From: an uncultured Eubacterium sp. | Lineage (GTDB): Bacteria; Bacillota; Clostridia; Lachnospirales; Lachnospiraceae | DNA: 13,937 bases | Direction of reading: 5' to 3' | Assembly: GCA_910580075.1 (NCBI GenBank) | Contig: CAJTVR010000048.1 | Coordinates: 1 to 13,937 of the forward strand | Shown: piece by piece, positions 7,227 to 13,937 of the stretch | Numbering within the stretch: position 1 is the stretch's first letter | Layout of the letters: every line of letters begins with the position of its first letter | Position numbers and translations under genes: made by a program | Notes under the pieces: generated by a model | Told to the model about the DNA's origin: nothing | Seen by the model: only the letters and a program-made list of their open reading frames with translations | Databases searched by the model: none

Positions 7227-7270
7227 ACAATATGAAAAAGATAAAAGCGATAGAAAGGTGAACCAAAATG
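7213..7270 (+). repeat. Short imperfect tandem duplication covering the hldE ribosome site and start
   Basis: Position 7213 starts CGATAGAAAAGTAAACAATATG, and 7248 starts a near copy (CGATAGAAAGGTGAAC then CAAAATG), an offset of 35 nt. The first copy covers the end of the GT9 gene; the second provides AAAGGTGA and the ATG of hldE. Between them, the ATG at 7232 opens an 8-codon mini-ORF (MKKIKAIER minus its last residue plus Arg, nine residues in all) closing with TGA at 7259-7261. It looks like a duplicated translation start, possibly affecting coupling of hldE. Confidence 0.55.
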
Positions 7271-8713
7271 GAGAAGCTGCTGCATCAAATCAGGCCAAAA
7301 AAAATTATGGTAGCAGGGGAAATTATGCTGGATGTGTATTATAAAGGCGCTGTAAAAAGAATTTCTCCAGAAGCTCCCGTTCCCGTATTCTTAAAACAAA
7401 ATATCGCATACAGGCCAGGAGGTGCAGCTAATACGGCAGTAAATCTTGTAGTGAATCAGATGGAAGTCTGTATTTTATCTGTCACAGGAAGGGATGAAAA
7501 CAGCCGCATACTGAAAAAGCTGCTGGATCAGGCCGGAATACAGACAGACGGACTTGTAGAAACAGACAGGCCTGCCTGTACGAAAACCCGTCTGATTGCA
7601 GCCGGAAGCCAGCAGGTACTCCGTATCGATGAAGAAGATGACAGCCTGATCGATGAGGATACGCAGGAAAGACTGTTCAGAATATTTAAAACAAAAATGA
7701 ATGATACAGACCTGGTGATTCTTTCTGATTATATGAAAGGAATGCTGACAGAGGAATTAGTAAAAAAAATGATCTCAGCTGCAAGGCAAGCGGATGTAAA
7801 GGTATTAGTCGATGCAAAAGATACGAATGCAGAAAAATATAAGGGATGTTATCTGATAAAACCGAATAGACAGGAACTGGCATTGCTGACAGGCATGCAG
7901 ACAGACAGCATGGACGGGGTTCGCAAAGCTATGAAGCATCTGGCTGAAATCTGCAGTCCAGAGTATGTTCTGACAACTTTAGGACCGGATGGCATGATGC
8001 TGATGGATAAATCGGGTAACTGGCATGAGCTGAAGGCTGTCACACAGGAGGTGTTTGATGTCACAGGAGCAGGAGATACTGTCATTGCGTATCTTGGAAT
8101 GGGCATAGCCAGTCATCTGACTGTAAAAGATGCAGTAAATCTGGCAAATGCAGCTGCAGGCATACAGGTTTCAAAAGCAGGAACATCAGCTGTTACTTTG
8201 GAAGAAGCAGGAAACCGCAGAGATCACAGTGAAAAATATTTAAATCGGACAGGTTTAGAGATGCTGAGAACAAGATACCGGGACAAAAAGATTGTTTTTA
8301 CAAATGGATGTTTTGATATCCTGCATGTCGGTCATATCCGGTATTTAAAACAGGCGTCGCTGCTTGGGGACATCCTGGTTGCAGGAGTAAACAGTGATAA
8401 ATCTGTAGAAAAACTAAAAGGGGCAGGAAGGCCTGTAAATGGCGAACATGACCGTCTGGAAATGCTGGCAGCATATTCGTTTGTTGATTATGTAGTTTTG
8501 TTCGGAGAGGATACTCCTTATGAAGTAATCCAGGCGCTAAAGCCGGATGTACTTGTTAAGGGCGGAGATTATAAGTTAGATGATGTGATAGGAAAAGATA
8601 TCGTTGAGGCTAATAACGGAAAAGTAGTGATAACAGCATTGACAGATGGAAAGTCAACCAGCAGTATCATAGATAAAATAGGGCAGAAAGGCAGCCGGGA
8701 GAAAGATGAATAA
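7268..8713 (+). CDS. hldE: Bifunctional D-glycero-beta-D-manno-heptose-7-phosphate kinase / heptose 1-phosphate adenylyltransferase
   Basis: A full-length two-domain HldE (RfaE) of 481 residues; the E. coli enzyme is about 477. Residues 1-~320 are a PfkB/ribokinase-type kinase with MVAGEIMLDVY, PGGAANTAVNL (50-60), YLIKPNRQE and the anion-hole motif GAGD at 267-270 (D270 catalytic base). Residues ~340-481 are a cytidylyltransferase-fold nucleotidyltransferase with TNGCFDILHVGH (345-356, H353xxH356), GVNSDKSV, and near the end DGKSTSSIIDKI. It phosphorylates D-glycero-D-manno-heptose 7-phosphate at C1 and later adenylylates the beta-1-phosphate. GmhB, encoded next with an 8-nt overlap, performs the step in between. 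AAAGGTGA lies about 7 nt before the ATG. Finding HldE here implies ADP-heptose, not the GDP-heptose route (HddA/HddC) known from some Gram-positive S-layer glycans. Confidence 0.96.
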   Translation: MEKLLHQIRPKKIMVAGEIMLDVYYKGAVKRISPEAPVPVFLKQNIAYRPGGAANTAVNLVVNQMEVCILSVTGRDENSRILKKLLDQAGIQTDGLVETDRPACTKTRLIAAGSQQVLRIDEEDDSLIDEDTQERLFRIFKTKMNDTDLVILSDYMKGMLTEELVKKMISAARQADVKVLVDAKDTNAEKYKGCYLIKPNRQELALLTGMQTDSMDGVRKAMKHLAEICSPEYVLTTLGPDGMMLMDKSGNWHELKAVTQEVFDVTGAGDTVIAYLGMGIASHLTVKDAVNLANAAAGIQVSKAGTSAVTLEEAGNRRDHSEKYLNRTGLEMLRTRYRDKKIVFTNGCFDILHVGHIRYLKQASLLGDILVAGVNSDKSVEKLKGAGRPVNGEHDRLEMLAAYSFVDYVVLFGEDTPYEVIQALKPDVLVKGGDYKLDDVIGKDIVEANNGKVVITALTDGKSTSSIIDKIGQKGSREKDE

Positions 8714-9266
8714 AGCAGTTTTTCTGGACAGGGACGGTACGATTAATGTAGATAAAGGTTATCTGCACAAAATTGATGAATTTGAATATATAGACGGGGT
8801 ACTGCAGGGACTCAGAATGTTTCAGCAGGCAGGTTATCTGCTGATTGTGATTACAAATCAGTCTGGGATCGCCAGAGGATTTTATACAGAGTCCGATTAT
8901 CTGGCTATAGACCGATGGATGAAAGAGGATTTAAAAAATCATGGCGTAGACCTTACAGCATCATATTACTGCCCGCATCTGCCCAAGGCGCATCTTCCCC
9001 GGTTCCGTGCTGACTGTGACTGCAGAAAGCCACGGACGGGATTGTTTTTAAGAGCTGCCTGTGATTATGAAATAGACTTTCATAAAAGTTATGCGATAGG
9101 AGACAGACTGCGGGACTCTCAGGGTATATGTGCTTCTACAGAATGCCACGGCTTTCTGATAGGCCATACAGAGGGAAAAGAACAGACAGAGCAGGTTAAA
9201 TCGGGCAGATATAAAAATATTGCTTATGCAGATAATTTATTATCATGTGCAAAGGCCGTATTGTGA
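8706..9266 (+). CDS. gmhB: D-glycero-beta-D-manno-heptose 1,7-bisphosphate 7-phosphatase
   Basis: A 186-residue HAD-superfamily histidinol-phosphatase-like enzyme of the usual GmhB length. The nucleophile/acid pair is D8 and D10 in FLDRDGT. Motif II is ITNQSGIARG (49-58), the conserved K108 is in CRKP, and motif III/IV is IGDRLRD (131-137). The zinc-binding loop typical of GmhB is complete: C89, H91, C104 and C106 (YCPHLPKAHLPRFRADCDC). It removes the C7 phosphate between the two HldE reactions. Its ATG lies within the last codons of hldE, so the two are very likely co-translated. The tail after residue 140 is slightly divergent (QGICASTECHGFLIGH), but the active site is intact. Confidence 0.94.
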   Translation: MNKAVFLDRDGTINVDKGYLHKIDEFEYIDGVLQGLRMFQQAGYLLIVITNQSGIARGFYTESDYLAIDRWMKEDLKNHGVDLTASYYCPHLPKAHLPRFRADCDCRKPRTGLFLRAACDYEIDFHKSYAIGDRLRDSQGICASTECHGFLIGHTEGKEQTEQVKSGRYKNIAYADNLLSCAKAVL

Positions 9267-9285
9267 AAAGGACAGGTTCTTATTT

Positions 9286-10569
9286 ATGAGAATAAATGCC
9301 GGGAAAAAGAGAGAATATGATGTTCTGAAAATTTATATGAAACTGTATATATTTGCCGGGATACTGATGGGGCTGATAGAGATTATCCGTTATGAATCGC
9401 TGGGCGAGGCAGCCGGAATGCCGCTTCATACAGACAGGCTGGATCTGATTCTGCTTTTAATCCTGCAGACAGGATCGTTAGCTGTTATATATCCTTTGTT
9501 TTTTGTAGGAAAGAACAGGGGAATCAGGCTAAAAGGGCTGTCAGATTACCGTTTTGAAATCAACAGCAGGAGAGTACATATCATTACATTTCTGATTCTG
9601 TGTGCTGAGCTGGTCTTTACATTGAGAACAGGAAATGCCGTGATAGGAAGAACGGTTACGTCCTCTCTGTCATTTCTTTTCAATATGATTAAGGTCTCTG
9701 CATGGATGCCGCTTTATTATGTGTGCGCGAGAGAAACAAAAAAGCCGCTCTACTGGTGTAATGTTTTACTGTATCTTTTATATGAATTTCTATGCGGATG
9801 GTCGGGACAGATTATTCAGATTGTGTTCTTTGAGCTGTTTTTATTTGTAAAGCATGCAAAGACAGGAAGGATTGTCAGATCATGTCTGAAGTTTCGCAAT
9901 GTACTCACAGTGGCAGCGTTTATGGCGGGAAGTTATTTATATAGCTATATTTTTTCTTTTAAAAACAGTATACGCTATGCAGCAGCGTTTGGGTCGATAG
10001 CACCGCTTAGTTTTGCAGAAGGAGCAAAACAGCTGCTGTCAAGATTTACCAACTATCCGATTACGGTAGCTGCTGTTCAGAATCATGAACGTATTGCGCA
10101 GCTTTATGAATCTCAGAACAAACCGTTCTGGGAGCTGGAATCCATCCTGAGTCCGCTGGTTCCCAGATTTTTAATGCCCAATAAGGAATACCGCCCGCTG
10201 GGGAATCTCGTAAAACAGGCAATCTGGGAAGATAATCCAAAAGGTACGGGAACAGGTTATAATTTTTTCGTATACTGGGCAAATATTTTTGAATGTAATC
10301 CAGAGTGCTTTGTGGCAGGAGTGGCTGTCTTTCTTATTTTAGCATATATATCAAAACAGATTATATACGCATTTGACAATGGAAGTAAAGATGTGGAACT
10401 GCTCTATTTCTTTTTTATCTTTGGAATTATGAGTGAAACAAGCCTCAGCAGAATATTTGGATATGGATATATCTCTCTTATATATACCATTCCGTTTCTG
10501 ATACTGGCAGGTGCGGTAAAAATAAAGATAACGACCGATCATAGGACAGATGGCTGGAAGGTAAAATGA
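9286..10569 (+). CDS. Wzy-like O-antigen/oligosaccharide repeat-unit polymerase
   Basis: The preferred start is the ATG at 9286 (428 residues), 20 nt after gmhB, with AAGGA and ACAGG upstream. The frame stays open to a TTG at 9220 inside gmhB, but that would be an unusual start. The protein is hydrophobic throughout, with roughly ten predicted membrane helices, for example IYMKLYIFAGILMGLIEII, LILLLILQTGSLAVIYPLFF, VHIITFLILCAELVFTL, VLTVAAFMAGSYLYSYIFSF and IYTIPFLILAGAVKI. A large polar loop in the second half contains RFTNYPITVAAVQNHERIAQ and PRFLMPNKEYRPLGNL, followed by GTGTGYNFF. This matches the long extracytoplasmic loop of Wzy-type polymerases, with conserved arginines. It would join lipid-linked repeat units on the outer face of the membrane. 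Wzy sequences diverge strongly, so this rests on topology and context. Confidence 0.8.
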   Translation: MRINAGKKREYDVLKIYMKLYIFAGILMGLIEIIRYESLGEAAGMPLHTDRLDLILLLILQTGSLAVIYPLFFVGKNRGIRLKGLSDYRFEINSRRVHIITFLILCAELVFTLRTGNAVIGRTVTSSLSFLFNMIKVSAWMPLYYVCARETKKPLYWCNVLLYLLYEFLCGWSGQIIQIVFFELFLFVKHAKTGRIVRSCLKFRNVLTVAAFMAGSYLYSYIFSFKNSIRYAAAFGSIAPLSFAEGAKQLLSRFTNYPITVAAVQNHERIAQLYESQNKPFWELESILSPLVPRFLMPNKEYRPLGNLVKQAIWEDNPKGTGTGYNFFVYWANIFECNPECFVAGVAVFLILAYISKQIIYAFDNGSKDVELLYFFFIFGIMSETSLSRIFGYGYISLIYTIPFLILAGAVKIKITTDHRTDGWKVK

Positions 10570-10594
10570 TACGGTAGAAAGGCTGGAAGATGGC

Positions 10595-11391
10595 ATGGAA
10601 TATTTATTAATTTTTTCACAGGATGATGAAGATTTAATCCTGTATCATGTACTGAAAAATATTGAAAAAATCTGCTGGATAGATGCCGGGGCGAATCATC
10701 CGGTTCATGCATCCGTTACGAAGTTTTTTTCTCTCCGGGGGGGGTAGGAATCAACATTGAACCGCAGCACGGGTTTTATGCAAAACTAAAAAAAGACCGT
10801 CCAAATGATACCAGCATTGAGGCCGGGGTAAGCAGTGAAGCGGGTGAACTGGAGCTGTTTGGGCGGGAAGGAAGCCAGGCAGCCAGTTTTGCCGAAAGCA
10901 GAGGACTGAATGCGGGTTCGCAGCCAAGAAAGGTTCCTGTTATAACACTTGGTGATATCTGCAGACAGTATTTCAGGCCTCAGGATGATATCCATATTCT
11001 TAAAATAGATGTAGAAGGCTGGGAAAAACAATGTTTAGAGGGTATGGATTTTCAGTTTATAAAGCCATGGATACTTTGTATAGAATCATCAGGCCCGGAT
11101 GATTCCAGTCCGGCGCACCTTAAATGGGAAGCAATTGTAACCAATGCCGGATACGAATTTGCAATGCAGTACAGAGTGAACCGTTTTTATGTATCGAAGG
11201 AACATCTGGAATTAAAGCGGCTGTTTTTAAGTCCGGATAAATTACGAAAAATATACAACGTTACAAAATATACAGATTATAAAATAAATGAAAAATATGA
11301 AAAGGCAGTATGTAAAATAAAGACCTGTTTTCTTCTAAGGCCGGTAAGATTTTTCTATAACTGGCATAAAAACAGGATGACCAGGCGGTGA
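10595..11391 (+). pseudogene. FkbM-type methyltransferase, frameshifted at a poly-G tract (possibly phase-variable OFF state)
   Basis: From the ATG at 10595 the frame reads SQDDEDLILYHVLKNIEKICWIDAGANHP, the SAM-binding start of FkbM-family methyltransferases, then VTKFFSLRGG and a TAG at 10745-10747 directly after the G8 run (50 codons). One base out, the family resumes as VGINIEPQHGF, then DDIHILKIDVEGWEKQCLEGM (FkbM motif KIDVEG) and IKPWILCIESSGP, to the stop at 11389-11391. With nine Gs the product is one 265-residue protein in which FF and GINIEP are separated by six residues, as in intact relatives. The tract thus reads as a slipped contingency locus, or as a sequencing or assembly error at a homopolymer. 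The enzyme would O-methylate a sugar of the glycan. It is preceded by the polymerase (25-nt gap) and followed by a GT4 gene. Confidence 0.85.
10737..10744 (+). repeat. Poly-G tract of eight inside the FkbM gene
   Basis: CTCC is followed by eight Gs and TAGG. With eight, codons read CGG GGG GGG TAG (stop). With nine they read CGG GGG GGG GTA GGA ATC, joining the two halves of the family. The tract starts 142 nt into the gene, so switching removes nearly the whole enzyme. It is the second of only two G-runs of this length in the window, both in polysaccharide-modification genes. Confidence 0.85.
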
Positions 11392-11398
11392 GAAATCT

Positions 11399-12502
11399 AT
11401 GAATATTTTATTCCTGACAAATGCAGACATAAAAGACTGTTTTTATGGGGGAGGAAAAGCTGCCAGAAGCTGTTATGAACTGATTTGCAAAATAGGTAAG
11501 ACAGATATAAAGGTAATCAAAAAAAAGACATCTTTATCCAGTGTCATTTCTATTCTGCAGGGATTTTACCCTCCTTTGACAAGAAAAGAAATCGAAAAAA
11601 CGAAAAAGATATGCCGACAGAAGAAGTATGATATTGTATTTTTGAATACATCCATTTACGGTGCGGCTGCAAAAGCATTGAAAAAAGAATTTCCAGAGAT
11701 TCCTGTTTTCGTCATGTTTCAAAATTGTGAGCTGGATTATAATGAAGTCCGCTTTAGCGGAAAAAAGAGCATAAAAAGCAGTATTTATAAAATTCTGGTA
11801 AAAAAAAGCGAAGCAATGACATTAAAATACGGTGATTATCATGCTGCTTTCTCAAAAAGAGATGCTGCAAGGTTAAAGAACCTGTATGGGGCCGGTACAG
11901 ACTATATTCTTCCGCTGTTTCTAAAAGATGAGGCGGACAGACAGGATCTGGAAGAATATGCCGGCAGCGATTCATACTGTCTGCTGTTTGGCCCGAATAC
12001 ACCGCCAAATCTGGAAGGTGCAGAATGGTTTGCAAAAAATGTGTCACCCTGTTTAAAAATAAAAACAGTGATAGCAGGAAAGGGAATGGATGTCCTGGCA
12101 AAGGAGATGCAGCATGAACATGTGACAATTACAGGTTATGTAGAAGATATCCATGAACTCTATAAAAAGGCGCGCTGCGTGTGCCTGCCGCAGTTCAGCG
12201 GCGGCGGAATGAAAGTAAAAATGATAGAAGCCATGATGTTTGGAAAGACAGTCTTTGGTACAGATGAGGCATTTTCCGGGTATGAAAATGACCAGAAGGA
12301 AATCGGATTTCTCTGTAATACGCCAGATGAGTTTATCAAAGCGATCAATAATTTTGTACAGTCAGAGAAAGGATCTTTTCAAAAATGTGTCAGAAAAATA
12401 TATGAGACTGAATATTCCGAACAGGCTGCCTATTCTAAAATGCGGCATGTACTTTCGAAAATAGCAGAAAATGGTGCAAATGGAAGCAGCAGGGACAATT
12501 AA
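11399..12502 (+). CDS. Glycosyltransferase family 4 (GT-B)
   Basis: A 367-residue protein. The N-terminal domain starts MNILFLTNADIKDCFYGGGKAA, with a glycine-rich acceptor-side loop after the first strand. The C-terminal nucleotide-sugar domain shows LLFGPNTPPNLEGAEWFAK (from about residue 195), IAGKGMD, HVTITGYVEDIHELYKKARC and then LPQFSGGGMKVKMIEAMMFGK, the equivalent of the GT4 E-x7-E motif region. No membrane helix is present, so it probably acts at the inner membrane face. The gene is visibly richer in A and AAA codons than hldE or gmhA next to it, which may mean it was acquired separately. The ATG at 11399 follows the methyltransferase stop by 7 nt, with GGTGAGAA as ribosome site. Donor sugar is not determinable. 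Confidence 0.88.
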   Translation: MNILFLTNADIKDCFYGGGKAARSCYELICKIGKTDIKVIKKKTSLSSVISILQGFYPPLTRKEIEKTKKICRQKKYDIVFLNTSIYGAAAKALKKEFPEIPVFVMFQNCELDYNEVRFSGKKSIKSSIYKILVKKSEAMTLKYGDYHAAFSKRDAARLKNLYGAGTDYILPLFLKDEADRQDLEEYAGSDSYCLLFGPNTPPNLEGAEWFAKNVSPCLKIKTVIAGKGMDVLAKEMQHEHVTITGYVEDIHELYKKARCVCLPQFSGGGMKVKMIEAMMFGKTVFGTDEAFSGYENDQKEIGFLCNTPDEFIKAINNFVQSEKGSFQKCVRKIYETEYSEQAAYSKMRHVLSKIAENGANGSSRDN

Positions 12503-12520
12503 AATCCAGAGAAAATTAGA

Positions 12521-13213
12521 ATGGGGAAATCAGGGAAGGACGGAAAAGTGAGAGGAAAAAAAGAAGAGGGATTTGATGTGTACGTGGATACTCTGGTACG
12601 CAGATATCCACAGCTGGAATGCGTACGCCAGGACATTATAAATGCATACTTTCTGATGGAAGCATGTTATGAAAGAGATGGGAAACTGCTGATTGCAGGA
12701 AACGGAGGTTCCGCAGCAGATGCAGAACATATTGCTGGGGAGCTGATGAAACGTTTTCTGCTGCCGCGTCCGGTATCTTTCGATTATGCACAAAAACTCA
12801 GGGATACCGATCCGGTTATCGGGGCCAGGCTGGCTGAAAATCTGGAACAGGGTCTGATGGCTGTTTCTCTGTCTGCACACGAAGCGCTGTCTACGGCCTA
12901 TATCAATGATGTGGATGCGGACAGCGTATTCGCGCAGCAGATTCTGGGATACGGACGCAGAGGGGATGTGTTTCTTGGAATATCTACTTCTGGAAACAGC
13001 AGTAACATCATTCATGCTGCGGTAGCGGCAAAGGCAGGGGGAATCCAGGTCATCGGTCTGACAGGTGCAGAAGGCGGATGGCTGGCATCGGCCGCGGATG
13101 CAGCAGTGAAGGTGCCTGAGACAGAGACATACAAAATTCAGGAGCTTCATCTGCCTGTATATCACTGCTGGTGCATGATGCTGGAGAACAGGTTTTTTGG
13201 AGGGGCAGGTTAA
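12521..13213 (+). CDS. gmhA: Sedoheptulose-7-phosphate isomerase (phosphoheptose isomerase)
   Basis: A SIS-domain isomerase converting sedoheptulose 7-phosphate to D-glycero-D-manno-heptose 7-phosphate, the first step of heptose synthesis. Motifs: LLIAGNGGSAADAEHIAGEL (residues 57-76), LGISTSGNSSNIIHA (152-166) for phosphate binding, and IQELHLPVYHCW (206-217) with the conserved E208 and H210 of the family. From the ATG at 12521 it is 230 residues. A GTG at 12548 (221 residues) has a better ribosome site, GGGAAGGA 7 nt upstream, and may be the true start. It is longer than the ~190-residue E. coli enzyme because of an inserted segment at about 84-118 (PVSFDYAQKLRDTDPVIG). It sits 3.3 kb from gmhB, with polymerase, methyltransferase and GT4 genes between. 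All three enzymes of the ADP-heptose route are therefore in this window. Confidence 0.94.
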   Translation: MGKSGKDGKVRGKKEEGFDVYVDTLVRRYPQLECVRQDIINAYFLMEACYERDGKLLIAGNGGSAADAEHIAGELMKRFLLPRPVSFDYAQKLRDTDPVIGARLAENLEQGLMAVSLSAHEALSTAYINDVDADSVFAQQILGYGRRGDVFLGISTSGNSSNIIHAAVAAKAGGIQVIGLTGAEGGWLASAADAAVKVPETETYKIQELHLPVYHCWCMMLENRFFGGAG

Positions 13214-13248
13214 TAAATAATAAAGCAGTATCAGTTGAGGAGAAAACA

Positions 13249-13937
13249 GTGGAAAAACTTTTGACCATATGTACAGCAGCATATAATGCAGAACAGTATC
13301 TGGATAAAATGCTGCAGTCAGTTTTAAAAAGCATTTACCGCGATGCAGTTGAACTGATCGTTGTGAATGACGGATCTACAGACCGTACGAAAGCGATCGC
13401 CGGGAAATATCAGAAAAGATTTCCTGATACAGTACATGTCATAAATAAAGAGAACGGAGGCTCTGGCTCAGCCAGAAATATAGCGTTTGAAAAAGCGTCA
13501 GGCAAGTATCTGAAAATTATAGATGCAGACGACTGGGCAGATACGGAAAAATTTAATATTTATATGCAGAAGCTGTCTCTGACCGATGCAGACATGGTGC
13601 TGAATGAACATTTTGAATTTATGCAGCAGAGCGGAGAAATCATAAAATCGGATAATTATGCCTGTCTGAGTGAACAGATCATCTATCCGGCTAAGAAGAA
13701 ACTGCCGGGAGTCAGCAGAGTTTCCATGCATGATGTTACTTACCGGACAAGTATTTTTCAGACAAATCATATTCAGTTAACAGAAGGGGTATCTTATGTG
13801 GATATGGAATATATTACATTTCCACTGCCTTATGTAAAGACGATTGCATTTATTGATAAGCCATTTTATTTTTACAGAATAGGAACGGCAAATCAGAGTA
13901 TTCATGCTGACGTTGCAATAAAAAAGGTAGAGCAGAA
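13249..13937 (+). CDS. Glycosyltransferase family 2 (3' end beyond the window)
   Basis: A partial gene, open from the GTG at 13249 to the window edge (229 codons). The GTG has a strong GAGGAG 8-9 nt upstream (13237-13242), 35 nt after gmhA. The N-terminal GT-A domain is classic GT2: MEKLLTICTAAYNAEQYLDKMLQSVL, then ELIVVNDGSTDRT, ENGGSGSARNIAFEKASGKYL and IDADDWAD (the DxD metal/nucleotide site at about residues 91-95). Further on, SYVDMEYITFPLPY provides the acidic catalytic-base region. FIDKPFYFYRIGTANQSI is the usual ending of the catalytic domain in capsule GT2 enzymes of Firmicutes. It should add one sugar to the lipid-linked repeat unit in the cytoplasm. The C-terminus cannot be seen. 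Confidence 0.9.
   Translation, partial: MEKLLTICTAAYNAEQYLDKMLQSVLKSIYRDAVELIVVNDGSTDRTKAIAGKYQKRFPDTVHVINKENGGSGSARNIAFEKASGKYLKIIDADDWADTEKFNIYMQKLSLTDADMVLNEHFEFMQQSGEIIKSDNYACLSEQIIYPAKKKLPGVSRVSMHDVTYRTSIFQTNHIQLTEGVSYVDMEYITFPLPYVKTIAFIDKPFYFYRIGTANQSIHADVAIKKVEQ

Noticed and set aside
7294..7310. A8 runs in hldE and other genes (for example near 6154, 7297, 7772, 11519, 11799) as contingency tracts
   Set aside because: The genes are all in frame and A-runs of this length are expected in sequence this A-rich. Nothing indicates switching, unlike the G tracts.
11044..11391. Separate 115-residue gene starting at 11044
   Set aside because: It is only the C-terminal part of the FkbM reading frame, which is open from 10744 onward and carries KIDVEG upstream of this ATG.
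12530..13282. 250-codon minus-strand frame opposite gmhA
   Set aside because: gmhA on the + strand has unambiguous SIS-domain motifs. The antisense product is Cys/Arg/Ser-rich without domains or a ribosome site.
1..13937. CRISPR array, tRNA, rRNA, insertion sequence or phage gene
   Set aside because: No regularly spaced repeats, cloverleaf-like segment, transposase or integrase motif, or terminal inverted repeats were seen on either strand.

Overview
This window is one capsular or exopolysaccharide biosynthesis locus, read entirely on the + strand. The organism looks like a low-to-mid GC Gram-positive anaerobe, most likely a gut Lachnospiraceae-type Firmicute. That is inferred from GGAG/AGGA ribosome sites, heavy use of AAA/GAA/AGA/ATA codons, many tight gene overlaps, and an XRE regulator plus Wzz-like protein heading a glycan locus. 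No 16S or other taxonomic marker is present, so the assignment is tentative.

Layout. (1) 1-148 is a non-coding leader with a 17-nt perfect palindrome, then an XRE-family regulator (149-538) and a Wzz-like chain-length protein (613-2064) with a kinase-like but P-loop-less cytoplasmic tail. (2) 2065-2248 is a 184-nt gap containing a partly repeated block. (3) 2249-4020 holds an aldo/keto reductase broken by a frameshift and an intact NAD-dependent epimerase-type SDR. (4) 4013-7226 holds a CgeB-like glycosyltransferase, a truncated left-handed-beta-helix acyltransferase remnant, an intact hexapeptide acyltransferase and a GT9 (heptosyltransferase-like) enzyme. (5) 7268-9266 holds hldE (heptose kinase/adenylyltransferase) and gmhB (heptose bisphosphate phosphatase). 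(6) 9286-12502 holds a Wzy-like polymerase, an FkbM-type methyltransferase interrupted at a run of eight Gs, and a GT4 glycosyltransferase. (7) 12521 to the end holds gmhA (sedoheptulose-7-phosphate isomerase) and a GT2 glycosyltransferase cut by the window edge.

How the genes fit together. GmhA, HldE (both domains) and GmhB form a complete route from sedoheptulose 7-phosphate to ADP-D-glycero-beta-D-manno-heptose, and the GT9 enzyme is a natural user of that donor. The other glycosyltransferases, the Wzy-like polymerase and the Wzz-like protein would build and polymerise a repeat unit that probably contains heptose. The FkbM protein, the acyltransferases, the SDR and the AKR would modify it. 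No flippase, priming transferase or HldD-type epimerase was recognised, though they may lie outside the window.

The most notable signal is a pair of long G homopolymers inside two modification genes (G9 at 5162-5170, G8 at 10737-10744). Nine Gs keep the first gene in frame. Eight Gs put the FkbM gene out of frame, and nine would restore it with exactly the spacing expected for the family. This suggests slipped-strand phase variation of a heptose-containing surface glycan in a Gram-positive. Separately, three of the modification genes (AKR, one acyltransferase, FkbM) are broken while the heptose pathway and most assembly genes are intact.
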